From contig CM073886.1 in the NCBI GenBank assembly GCA_037176705.1, positions 128,122,001-128,186,000 of the forward strand: DNA of 64,000 nucleotides, in the 5' to 3' direction. Below the pieces are notes generated by a model that was not told the origin of the DNA, did not search any database, and saw only the letters and a list, made by a program, of their open reading frames with translations. The translations under genes and the position numbers were made by a program. This DNA comes from Molossus alvarezi (taxonomy: Eukaryota > Chordata > Mammalia > Chiroptera > Molossidae). Positions 23,931 through 33,870 of the stretch are shown here, in pieces. Within the stretch, counting starts at the first letter, position 1; each line of letters opens with the position of its first letter.

Positions 23931-26170
23931 CAAATCTTATGCTTATTGAAAATCTTTGAAATAAAGAGAATAATTTTCTCAGAGATTTTTAAAACCTATA
24001 TTAATCAAAGCTTGCAAGACTGCTATCATTTTTAACATAACCATTGTCTTGAACTTTTGTAGAACTAAAAGAGATTGAAAATTGAATAGAAAGATTCATG
24101 CAAGTCTGGACATTTGGTAGGGTGGGGTGTGCCAGTCTAATTGTACCCCAAGGACATGATCAATCCTTGTCCCCCACTGAGACACCACTGCAGGGGTCTG
24201 GCTCACAGACATTCCTTTCTCCATAGACATCTGTTGAAGTGATAAGTCCATGGAAGACTGAATGGATGGGTGGATGAAAGGGAGAGGGAGAACTTATCAT
24301 GAATGACAGAACAGAATAGAGATGACTAAGGAATCCACTTCTGCATGATCAGAAGTTGGATCACTCCAATGGGCAGAGGATCTATGCCTGCCATTTGTTT
24401 CCTGTCCCGATTGTCAGCCTGGTGTCATGGCCAGGTCCAGAGGCTACCAGGAGAGCTAGGAATGATAAGGAAAGTGGCTTCGGGAAACCTCAGTAAGATG
24501 CGAAACACAAGCAGCGCTTGTTGGAAATGCAGTGAATGAAGCCCTTCCTCCCCATTTCACAGCAAAGCACAAGACTGCCCCTGCAGCTGAGTTATTTCCA
24601 CCACTTGTCACAGATCTCCGGGGACACACAGCGTTAACGGAGGGACATCTGACACGTGGCTACAGCCTGCACGAACAGGTATTGCAAGTACTAGCCAATC
24701 TCATTTGAGGTTTTCTGCCAGTGAGCTTAACCACAGAGCCAGGACCTGTGCCCTGCACTGCCAGAGCCGGAGGGGGGGGGGAGGAAGAGCCTCCTTAGCT
24801 TCTGCACCCTCGGTTCTTTACCCTTGTCCAGGCCTTGATTCATCAATGCCCATTAGCAGATGATAACTGCAGAATCCCAGGTGACAAAAAAATATGTCCT
24901 CTTTCATTTTCTTTCATTTCCACCAATGAAGCTTCTTAAGAAACCCACACCCAAAAAGACAAAGCCACCAACACTGACCTCATGTGGCCATTTCCATTAG
25001 AAAATGACTTAGTAAATGCGAATGAATTCTACCGCCCTAGGCAAATGTTAGATATTACGTTTTTTTACTCAATTAACGTTCTCATCCATGGACTGAGGTC
25101 CTTCCGTGAAGGGACCAGACAAAGAGGATTAGATATTGCTCCTGCAACCTAACATTTCTGTATTCTAGTGAGATTTCTTTCTCCTAGCGACGGTGATGAA
25201 CACACAACGATCAGCCTCAATTCTGTTTCTTTATATTGTTGCTAAGGAGGAAATTTAAAAAGGAAGTTTTAAAACCCTTTAAAATTAGAAAAGTTCTCAA
25301 GTAGTACATGATGTGCACACCGCGGACGAGTGAGCACTTCCAGGACCACCCAGAAAAGCTGTGGTTCTGTTTGTTCCGGAATGACGTCAGGTAGGTAGGA
25401 CTGATTTGGGTGAATGTAGGCTGCTCTGGGACATACTTTTAAAAATAGAAGTGTGCTGACTAATCGGTTCTGTTGGCAGATTAAGGACTAGAGGCTGAAA
25501 CTCACGAAGCTTTGAGGAGGTGAGGACAAGCAAAGACGGGTTTGCCTTCACCCTGGTTGTTGAGACAAACCCCGCATTCTGTTTGCACCGCAAAGAAATG
25601 CAGATTTTAACTTTTTGATATACCATTCACAAAGAACTTGTCTCACTTAAAAAAATCACACTTCAAATATCAAAGAACAGAATAAGTGTTGTTTTTTTTT
25701 TACACCAGGAAAACATTTGAGATTTTTCTGACAATGCCCTCTGTTCTGAAAAAAGCAAAAATAAACTTTGTTCTCTAGAATTTTCCTATAAAACCCTTGC
25801 ACTTGCCTCTGTGAAAACAGTGATATTGTCCTGGACCATTCAGCCAACCATATGTTGTCAGAAACTTACCACTGTCATTATTAGTAGTAGTATTTGCAGG
25901 TTCGATTCTGTGTTTCTACCTAATTAATATCTAAGAATGGCTAGTTTCATATAAGAATTGTTTTAATTGTTGGTGAATTGATCATATCTATTATAAGAAC
26001 TTACATCCTGAAGAAAGGAAAGGAGATTACCCAGAGTGTTCCCAGTGATCTGGGTGTCAAGAAGCAAAGTACCTGACCGGGTACTGGCCGGATGCAGCCT
26101 CCAGGCCGTGCACCGGGAAAAGGACGTGCTAGTCTGGGTAAGTTCAAGGTGACCTCCTTAGGAGAAGACC
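23931..26170. other. Mostly non-coding DNA, nothing recognised
   Basis: No gene. A G-run lies near 24773. A palindromic TGACGTCA occurs at 25382-25389, listed separately. The minus frames at 25387-25847 have no domain. Confidence 0.5.
25382..25389. promoter_or_regulatory. Palindromic CRE motif TGACGTCA
   Basis: A perfect cAMP-response element core, the site bound by CREB/ATF factors. It is CpG-containing and therefore uncommon in CpG-depleted DNA. No promoter or exon is recognised nearby, so any function is speculative. Confidence 0.2.
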
Positions 26171-26174
26171 CAGC

Positions 26175-26255
26175 TGCGGAGAGAGAAGGAGGAAGAGGAA
26201 GGAAGGGAGAATAGGAACGGGGAGGGCGGGAAGGGATGGGGGAAAGAAAGTTCAG
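26175..26255 (+). repeat. GA-rich low-complexity tract
   Basis: Purine-only stretch of GGAAGA/GGGA units on the plus strand that could form triplex or slipped structures. It explains the Pro/Ser/Phe-rich minus frame over it. Confidence 0.8.
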
Positions 26256-26269
26256 TGAACTTTTGCACT

Positions 26270-26720
26270 GTACACCCGGGCTTACGGTGGAGTCACTGGT
26301 GACGAGCCAGAGGGCTGAGGCCAGAGCGGATCGGGATGACTGCCCCAGGCTCAGTGACACCAGACAGGCCGCTCAAACAGACCCAGTATTTGCAGGGCAC
26401 AGATGAGCGCCCGCTGCAGGCCGCGCGTCTCCTCGCCTGTGCCCAACCCCACGGGAGCTGGTTGTGCAGCCAGCCGGCCCTCGGTTGGCCTGGAAGCCAC
26501 GGGCAAGGACACAGACACTCCTGAGCTCGGAGGGAAGCGTCGAGGGGGCGGAAGGAGAGGATGGGGTGCTGGAGACCACATGTGGTCCCGGGCAATCACA
26601 CCTGCTGGAGAAGTGTGCGGCGCAGCCCGGCTGCCGAGACACCGGGGACAGGGCACCCGCCGCTTCCCTCACGTGACCTCACTGATGGAGGACCGGGCGC
26701 CACTAGGAAGAAATCCAGTA
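26270..26720. other. GC-rich, CpG-containing patch without a recognised gene
   Basis: CpG is clearly more frequent here than in the flanks. Open frames of 76-123 codons exist in at least four frames on both strands. That is the signature of a stop-poor GC patch rather than of one gene. It could be a small orphan CpG island or an old repeat. Confidence 0.35.
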
Positions 26721-26898
26721 GGTTTTTCTGGGCCTTCTCGGATCACAGGAAGCAGTCTGTTTTTAGGGTGTTAAATGCGTTGGGAAGGTAAAACGCAATT
26801 AAAATCTGATATATGTTGGGAACAAAATGAACTAAATACAGCCACTTTTCATGGAAAATGGAGGAAGATTATGAGTAAAGCAAACTTTGTAATCTCTC

Positions 26899-27122
26899 TT
26901 TTTTAAAAAAAAACATATTTTTTTCCTTTATTGATTTTAGAGAGAGAAGAAGGGAGAGCGAGATAGAAACATGGATGAGAGAGAACATTGACTGGCCGCC
27001 TCCTGCACGCCCCCCACTGGGGATCAGGCCCACAACCTGGGCATGTGTCCTGACCGGGAATTGAACCGGTGACCTCTGAGTGCATGGGTCGAAGCTCAAC
27101 CACTGAGCCACACCAGCCGGAC
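26899..27122 (-). mobile_element. Ves SINE, subtype A
   Basis: Minus-strand full-length copy. TSD TGTAATCTCT (26889-26898) and TGTAACCTCT (27123-27132), one mismatch. The minus-strand frames across it are SINE translations. Confidence 0.95.
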
Positions 27123-27219
27123 TGTAACCTCTTGATTCAGATCTGTTTGGTATCATCCATTATCACCGCCTTTCAGCATAAGCAACTTCTTCAAGGTTCC
27201 GAGAACAAGCAGGTATCGG

Positions 27220-27350
27220 ATAATGACTTTCTTCTCATGGCCCTCATATTAAATGCTATTATTATCCTCAATTAACAAATGAAGTACATGAAATCAAGAG
27301 ATGTGAAATCCCTTGCACAAGGTCTGGCCCAGATGCTCGGCTCTGTGTCA
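27220..27350 (-). mobile_element. Possible MIR remnant
   Basis: 'TGCTATTATTATCCTCAATT', then an 'ACAAATGAAGTACATG' part and 'CCTTGCACAAGGTCTG', follow the order of a reverse-complemented MIR. Short and diverged. Confidence 0.4.
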
Positions 27351-27649
27351 TTCCAGGAGTTGTTTAATCTATGTGAATTAAAGAATTCTGGATTAAATTC
27401 AGTAACTGAGGAATAATTCTCAAGTAACAGAAGGTACTAGTAAGCTTGATTTTTCTGTGTTTATAATTGTGGTCTAAATAGGTATCACTTTACAGTACCC
27501 TGGACATAGACTACATGCTGATCATAAATATACATTATATATAAAGTATTACTTCATGAATATTAAAATATGCAAAGGCCTAATTAACTTAAAGTGTGTC
27601 TGTAAACTTCAACAAGCTGAAGGAATACTCTTTCTTTTTGGAAGTAAAA

Positions 27650-28020
27650 TTTTTAAGTATAATCATGCATAAAACAGCATGTTTCTTAAGTGTAAAGCTC
27701 ACTGAATGTTCACAAAGTACGCATATTAGAATAAAAACTGCCTGAAGAAATAGACCATCTCCAAGAACCCAGGAGAACTCTGACGGCCCCTTTGGTGTCC
27801 CCCCAAGTCGCTGTCCCCCCAGACAACTACTGCTATCCTGACTTGTATCACTAGGGATTAATTTTGCTTATTTTTGAACTTATAGAAATGGAATAAGCAT
27901 ATAAACTGTATGGCTTTTTCTTTCTTCAATGTTATATTTGTGAGGTCCATTCAGTTCTTGTGCATAGTTGGAAATCATTCTAATTGCGGTAAGATACTTC
28001 ATCTACTTATTTATCCTGCT
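27650..28020. mobile_element. Old L1M-type 3' region remnant
   Basis: 'TAAAGCTCACTGAATGTTCA' near 27694, the CCCC-rich part near 27800, and 'CTGCTATCCTGACTTGTATC' near 27830 with 'GAACTTATAGAAATGGAATA' near 27877 match a common diverged L1M 3' region. Orientation not assigned. Confidence 0.5.
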
Positions 28021-28713
28021 GCTTTAGAAATCTGGATGGAGACCTGTTTAAAGCATTTATCTCTCCTTCCCTTGACTTCCAGCCAATGTCAAGCCTTCTG
28101 GGCTGCAGGCAAAGGTCTTGGGAGTTATTTGCTTACAAATACACTAAGATAAGTTTATCTCCATCATGGCTTACATTTAGCTTCGTATAATTTGTCTTAT
28201 TTACTGAATTCCTAACATTTTAAACATTCCTAAAGTACTTCAGAGTCAGAAGACTCTCTTATGCTCTTCCATGCGGGGCTTTCGAAGGCTTTGTAAATGC
28301 GTATGTTTGATCCAAAGCAACCAACGTGAATGCACAGGCCTCTAGTGGTCCTACCAGCAGCTCCGAGGCTGAAACTCAGGCTAATGATGCAAACCACCAG
28401 ACAGAAACCCTGGTCCTGAGACACCTGATTAGGACAATGTTCCATTTTCTTCACACACACACTAGAGCCATTTTCAGTCAGTGCTCAGCTGAAGTCTAAT
28501 GATCTGAATTGAATTTGGTTATTTCAGAAAAGGAAAATGGAAACTGTGAATAGGAATGTATTAATCAGTTAATAACTTTAAAAAGTCTCCAGTCCTGTAG
28601 AAAATAATTCAATCCAGCACAGTATGTCCCTTTTTTTATTGGTCTAAAACCACTACATCTTCATTTCTTAAAAAATAATTTGACAATATACTGAAAGCTG
28701 TGGACCTTCATTT
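28021..28713. other. Nothing recognised
   Basis: Neutral composition, no open frame over 76 codons, no repeat named. Confidence 0.5.
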
Positions 28714-28723
28714 CAGAATAATT

Positions 28724-30122
28724 TTTTTTGTTACAGATGTTTCTCCTTTTTTCCCCTCTGTGACAGCCTCCTCCCAGTCCTGCCCCCACCCCAGCATTAT
28801 TGTCTGTGTCCTTGTTTATGGATACATGCATATAAGTTCTGTGGTTTATCTCTTCTCTCTACCACATCCACCTCTTATGGGTTTTGTCAGTCTGCACCCC
28901 ACGTCCATGTCTCTGGGTCTATTTTGTTTGTCAGCTTGTTTTGTTCATTATATTCACAAATAAGTGAGATCATGTGATATTTGTCTTTTTCTGGTTGGCT
29001 TGTTTCACTTAGGATAATACTCTCCAGGTCCCTCCATGTCGTCTCAAAGGATAAGAGTTTTGTTTGTTTTTTTCTTACAGCTGCATAGTATTTCATTGTG
29101 TACATGTACCACAGCTTTTTTATCCACTCATATATTGTTGGACACTTGGGCTGTTTCCAGATCTTAGCGATTGTAAATAGTGCTGCTATGAACATAAGGG
29201 TGCATATATTCTTTCTGTTTGGTGTTTCAGAGAGGAAAATGGAGGCAACAAAATTTCAGTCATCACACGCAGCAGAATTTTCACTGATACAATGCCTAAG
29301 GCAATAGAAACAAAGGAAAAAATGAATAGATGGAACTACATCAAACTAAAAAACTTCTGCATATCAAAAGAAACAACCATCAAAATGGAAAGGGAACCCA
29401 CTATATGGGAGAGCATCATTGCCAACGATACATCAGATAAGGGGTTAATTTCCAAAATATATAGAGTGCTCATACAACTCCACAAAAGGAAGACAAAGAC
29501 CCCAAATAAAAAATAGGGAGAGGACCTAAATAGGCACCTCTCCAAACAGGACATACAAATGGCTAAGAGAGCCCGGGCCGGTTTGGCTCAGCGGTTAGAG
29601 CGTCGGCCTGCGGTCCTGAGAGACCCGGGTTCGGTTCCCGCTAAGGGCATGTACCTCGGTTGCAGTTTGTCCCCGGTCCTGGTCGGTTGTGTGGGTGGCA
29701 GCCACTCGATGTGTTCCTTTCACGTCGATGTTTCTCTCTCTCTCTCTCTCTGTTCCTCTCTCTCCCTCCCACTCTACCTGAACAAAAATAAAATAAAATA
29801 AAATAAAAATAAAAAAATAAAAAAAAACAAATGGCTAAGAGACATATGAAGAAATGCTCAACATCACTAATCATCAGAGAGATGCAAATTAAAACAACTA
29901 TGAGGTGTCACCTCACACCTGCCAGAATGGCTGCCATCAACAAATCATCAAACAACAAGTGCTGGTGAGGGTGTGGAGAAAAGGGGACTCTAGTACACTG
30001 CTGGTGGGAATGCAGACTGGTGCAGCCCCTATAGAAAAGAATATTATATTTCCTCAAAAAATTAAAAATTGAACTGCCATTTGATCCAGTGATCCTACTT
30101 CTAGGAATATACCCTAAGGCAG
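28724..30122 (-). mobile_element. L1 LINE with 5' inversion (twin priming)
   Basis: The left part (28724-29230) is the L1 3' end on the minus strand: poly-T, 3' UTR, then the ORF2 C-terminus. The right part (29231-30117) is upstream ORF2 sequence on the plus strand ('MPKAIETKEK', 'NDTSDKGLISKIY'), ending at the codons for 'GIYPK'. Compared with the copy at 19.5 kb, the plus part stops within about 4 bases of where the minus part resumes. This is exactly the geometry of twin-primed reverse transcription. TSD CAGAATAATT at 28714-28723 and 30123-30132, 10 bp and identical. A SINE interrupts the inverted part. Confidence 0.93.
29571..29826 (+). mobile_element. Ves SINE, subtype B, inside the L1
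   Basis: Full-length copy with head GGTTTGGCTCAGCGGTTAGA at about 29580, a TC-rich stretch and an (AAAAT)n tail. TSD ACAAATGGCTAAGAGA at 29555-29570 and 29827-29842, 16 bp and identical. The TSD is L1 ORF2 sequence, so this insertion is younger than the L1. Its low divergence makes it one of the youngest SINEs here. Confidence 0.97.
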
Positions 30123-30225
30123 CAGAATAATTGTTAATGAACCAGATTTTTCCATATGATTTCAGCAGGCCCACCTACGATTCTACGATGTTTCCATGGA
30201 CATCATATGAAGAAAGTCTCTTCTA

Positions 30226-30623
30226 GCTCAGCTAGTTGGAGTGTCATCCCATATACCAAACGGTTGTAGGTTCAATGCCAGTCAAGACGCATACCTAAGT
30301 TTTAGGTTTGATCCCTTATTCTCTCTTTTTTATTTGTTTTTTCTTTATTGAATTTTAGAGAGAGAGGAAGGGAGAGGAAGAGATATATAGAAACACTGGT
30401 GAGAGAGAACATCGATTGGCTGCCTCCTGCATGCCCCCCACTGGGGACCGGGCCCACAACCTGGGCATGTGCCCTGACTGGGAATTGAACCGGCGACCTC
30501 TTGGTGCACGGGTAGGTGCTTAACCACTGAGCCACACAGGCTGGGCCCCTGTTCTCTCTCACATCAATGTCTCTCTGTCTTTCTCTCTCATCATTGAGCA
30601 TATCCCAGGGTGCGATTAAAAAG
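30226..30623 (+). mobile_element. Older tRNA-derived SINE, interrupted
   Basis: The left half, 30226-30325, holds a diverged head (CTCAGCTAGTTGGAGTG) and a B-box region. The right half, about 30547-30623, holds the TC-rich part and tail. TSD AAAGTCTCTTCTA (30213-30225) and AAAACTCTCTTCTA (30624-30637). A younger minus-strand SINE sits in the middle. Confidence 0.85.
30326..30546 (-). mobile_element. Ves SINE, subtype A, nested in the older SINE
   Basis: Near-consensus minus-strand copy. Short flanking repeats (TTCTCTCTT and TTCTCTCTC) derive from the TC-rich part of the host SINE. TC-rich and T-rich targets suit L1 endonuclease, and this copy landed in one. Confidence 0.93.
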
Positions 30624-30637
30624 AAAACTCTCTTCTA

Positions 30638-30977
30638 AGCATGTGTGACATCAAGCATTGACTGTGTGACCTTGTGTCATGCACCATGCTGCTTTCTGTG
30701 GCTGGCATTCCTAGTGGGGGCGATATCACCCCAAGGAGGTAAAGTTTGTTCTTGGGAGGTGAACAAAATTTTACCATTTTTATGTGTAATGCACAGATAT
30801 GCATTCAGTACATTAACTGACATTCGGTGCACCTGGGGTATTAAAGTGTTATGGGGGAGAAGCAACTAGAAAAAGAAAAATAATGTCTGAAATGTCTCAT
30901 TAGACAGGTGATGGGATTCCACTGGGAAAGGGAGAGCTGAGGGAGAAACCACGGGCGAGAGAAGTCGGACCTTAAGC
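30638..30977. other. Nothing recognised
   Basis: Short overlapping frames on both strands, no domain and no repeat named. Confidence 0.45.
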
Positions 30978-31262
30978 CTTGTAAGTACATGCATTGTTAT
31001 TCCCCGTGTCCATTAAGCATCTCCTTGTAAGTACATGCATTGTTATTCCCCGTGTCCATTAAGCATCTCCTTGTAAGTACATGCATTGTTATCCCCCGTG
31101 TCCATTAAACATCTCCTTGTAAGTACATGCATTGTTATTCCCCGTGTCCATTAAACATCTCCTTGTAAGTACATGCATTGTTATCCCCCGTGTCCATTAA
31201 ACATCTCCTTGTAAGTACATGCATTGTTATCCCCCGTGTCCATTAAACATCACCTTGTAAGC
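30978..31262 (+). repeat. 46-bp minisatellite, 6 copies plus 9 bases
   Basis: Units begin CTTGTAAG at 30978, 31024, 31070, 31116, 31162 and 31208, and the pattern breaks off after 31262. Spacing is exactly 46 bp throughout. The only clear variants are TTATTCCC/TTATCCCC, TTAAGC/TTAAAC and one base in the last unit, arranged in blocks. Such homogeneity indicates recent expansion or gene conversion. Confidence 0.98.
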
Positions 31263-31944
31263 CCCTCTGAACATATGTTATTAAGCCCAAATGTGATAAT
31301 AAGAATACTCGGTTCTGGGAGGCATAACTGTGGATGTTTCCCATAGTAAGTAACAAAATAACATTTTATTATTACATACAGGCTACAGAAATATAAACGA
31401 GGAAAGTCATTTGCCATTCAAAGCTCAATTTTAGTGATTTTTTTCATGTATTTAAAAATGTCTGAAGATCGTTTTACATGTTTTAATGGTTCTGACACAC
31501 TGGAGATGTAATTGCCTTTAATTTCTTTTATGATCTATCGTGGAACGTTACAAATTTTATATAATCTTTTAGTTTTGTACTTAGCAACGTTACAACTTGA
31601 GAAAAAATTATTGTTCTTTGAAACAAGAAGCTATCATTTGGCATAATTTTGAGTAAATGTAGTGCTTTTAAAGTTTTCAGGAAGACTCATTCAAAGTTGA
31701 AATTGCAGGACCCATTTTTAAAATAGCCAGTAAGTGATTTTATAGAAAGAACGGACTGATTGCTTTCTCCCCACGGAACTGTCAGGGCTGGCTGTTTTCA
31801 GGGGCAGAGAGCATCTCATTGACTGTTCAGTGGCTTGTTTCCTTGTCACATAAGGACGTCATCTACTCCTTCAATACAATTACAGTGAGTTTCACCATCT
31901 ACAAAGAGGCAAAAATCAAATACCTTGGGAAACACAATTACTAA
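31263..31944. other. AT-rich DNA, nothing recognised
   Basis: No gene, repeat or RNA identified. Confidence 0.5.
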
Positions 31945-32068
31945 CTAGCCAAGAGACAATATGTAGCATAGAGATGGAAAAGGATAGAAAATAATGTGTC
32001 AAAAACCCAAAAGGCCTTTTTAATAGGCATTAACCCAGTGTACTGCAAAGTGTCACAGTCTAGTTGGC
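31945..32068 (+). repeat. Left arm of a ~95% inverted duplication
   Basis: This 124-base segment is the reverse complement of 32862-33005, with about six mismatches, a 1-base gap, and a 19-base insertion in the right arm. It carries an antisense copy of the tail of the MaLR-like LTR plus about 90 bases of its flank, without the rest of the LTR. Confidence 0.93.
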
Positions 32069-32485
32069 CAAGAAAATAAATTTTTATTTTAGATATGGTC
32101 AAGAAAATAAATAGATCACCCCTCTCTTCTCTTGTAAATCTGATGCCGGAAATGGTTTATCCAAATAATAAATCTGTCCCCAAGAGGGAAAAATCAAAAC
32201 AAACAAAGCCACAAAAACAAAAATTATTTATATAAAGCAAACCCTTGTGTATGTTACTATCAAAGTTTATCAGAATGTGGATCGACTCTGTCGAAAGGTG
32301 GTATAATCTTGTTATGGACAGGAGGCCCCACACCTCATTGTATGAGATAAAAGATCTTATTATTAGGCTATGTAGATTGGCTATGGGAAACTTTGTTAAA
32401 TACATTCCTTCCACTGTTTTTCAGTTGGAAAGCTAGAGCTAATAGGAAGTAATTGCAATAATAATTTTTACTACAAAATTCTCAG

Positions 32486-32487
<2 letters not shown>

Positions 32488-32525
<38 letters not shown>
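32488..32525 (+). repeat. (GT)19 microsatellite
   Basis: Uninterrupted 38-base GT run inside the spacer of the inverted duplication, directly before the LTR. Confidence 0.98.
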
Positions 32526-32527
<2 letters not shown>

Positions 32528-32535
32528 CTTGCTGG

Positions 32536-32905
32536 ATGTTATAGGTTGAATTGTCCTCCCTCCCCATATGTTGAAATCCTAACCTCAGTATCTTAGAATG
32601 TGACAGCATTTGGAGACAGGATCTTTAAAGTGGTAATGACATTAAAGGAAGGTTGTTAGGTCGGGGTATAATCCAGTATGACTGAGTGTCCTCATAAGAG
32701 CACTTGTAGACTCTGACATACACAGAGGGAGGTGATGTGAGATTCGGGGAGAAGATGGCCATCTGCAGTCACAGACAGAAGCTCAGGAAAACTAACCCTG
32801 CCCACACCTGTGTCTCAGACCTCTAGCCCCCAGACTGAGAGAATAAACTTCTGTTGTTTAAGCCAACTAAACCGTGACACTTTGCAGTACACTGGATTAA
32901 TGCCT
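32536..32905 (+). mobile_element. MaLR-like solo LTR (MLT1/MST type)
   Basis: Begins near 'TGTTATAGGTTGAATTGTCC', has 'CCATATGTTGAAATCCTAAC', a central purine-rich part, and ends with 'GAGAATAAACTTCTGTTG' (polyadenylation signal AATAAA) and 'TTTAAGCCAACTAAACCGTG'. This is the order of a MaLR (ERVL-related) LTR. No internal region or partner LTR is present, so it is a solo LTR left by recombination. The 3' boundary is uncertain. Confidence 0.7.
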
Positions 32906-33005
32906 ATTAAAAAGGCCTTTTGGGTTTTTGATATATTATTTTCTGTGCTTTACATTATTTTCTATCCTTTTCCATCTCTATGCTACGTAGTTGTCTCTTG
33001 GCTAG
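32862..33005 (-). repeat. Right arm of the inverted duplication
   Basis: Pairs with 31945-32068. It contains a 19-base insertion relative to the left arm (about 32935-32954), which looks like a local duplication of an AGAAAATAAT-type motif. Because it starts inside the LTR tail, this arm is the likely source copy. Confidence 0.93.
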
Positions 33006-33109
33006 AATGGTTAGGTAGCAACAGGTAGAATTCTCCCTGCGATAAAGGAGCTTTCTTCTAAGAAGAGAGAAATAAAACCAGAGAGTTAGGAAGATATAGG
33101 CTCCTTCCT

Positions 33110-33306
33110 ATCTGCATCTTGAATTATAGCATTTATTAAGTCATTTCTTTCACTTTCAAAGGTTAATTATGCTTCTTTCAGCTTCATAATATCACTTGCT
33201 GCCACTTAGAGGGTAGTTATGGGACTAAATATTCTATGAAACTGAAATAATACATGTAAAGCATCTAGCAAAGTGCTGAATGGAAAGGTGATGATAAATG
33301 TTGTTT
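33110..33306 (+). mobile_element. Possible MIR remnant
   Basis: 'CTGAAATAATACATGTAAAG', then 'CATCTAGCAAAGTGCTGAAT' and 'GATGATAAATGTTG', match the 3' half of MIR. The 5' part is very diverged. Confidence 0.5.
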
Positions 33307-33783
33307 TTCTTCCCATCTTTGCTCTCTGATTTTTAAGACAAGTGCCATACAAACGGGAAAGGACCAATGACTCGCATTTGGTACATGTGTCTCTATCACT
33401 AATATAATACTAATAGTAATACATCATTTGTTCATTCAAAATTAATTTTGTCTACTAGATACAAGGAGTCTGGTAAGAAATGTTCCTTATGAGACAGGTG
33501 AGGGTTCACGCATGGCTCCTATTAAGTTTCACTAAAACGAGAATAGGGAGGGTCATAGTTTGATTTGATATTTTGTGAAATTAGGGTAAATGGTGGTTTC
33601 ATTATAATGTAGTTACTGCATACTGAAAACTTATTCATTGAATTTTCAACTGGCTGCCATTCTTGACTATAATAGTCATATAGGATATACTCATCTTAAG
33701 TATCCGTATATAGTAATTCTGGGGGCAGCCTTTTACTTGGGCTTTGCGAAGATGTTGAAAAAAATTTGTTGAATGATTGAACT

Positions 33784-33870
33784 GAAAAAGACTCTTCTTC
33801 CCCAAGAGATAAGTATAACTCTTCCCAGTGATTGGAGCAACTTATCTCTTAGGGAAGAAGAGTCTTTTTC
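33784..33870. ncRNA. Long perfect-type hairpin, candidate small-RNA precursor or palindromic MITE relic
   Basis: The arm 33784-33813 pairs with 33841-33870: 30 positions with one mismatch (the C at 33803 against the A at 33851, which becomes a G-U wobble in a minus-strand transcript), and a 27-base loop. The arms are pyrimidine/purine biased (CTCTTCTTCCC versus GGGAAGAAGAG). Size and shape are like a microRNA precursor, but perfect stems also come from palindromic DNA transposons. I see no TA, TTAA or 8-bp flanking duplication. No transcription evidence is available. Confidence 0.35.

Noticed and set aside
30978..31262. CRISPR-like array
   Set aside because: The 46-bp units are contiguous with no unique spacers, no cas genes are present and the genome is mammalian. 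It is a minisatellite.
32536..32905. Possible full endogenous retrovirus
   Set aside because: Only one LTR is visible and there are no gag, pol or env-like frames on either side, so I keep it as a solo LTR.
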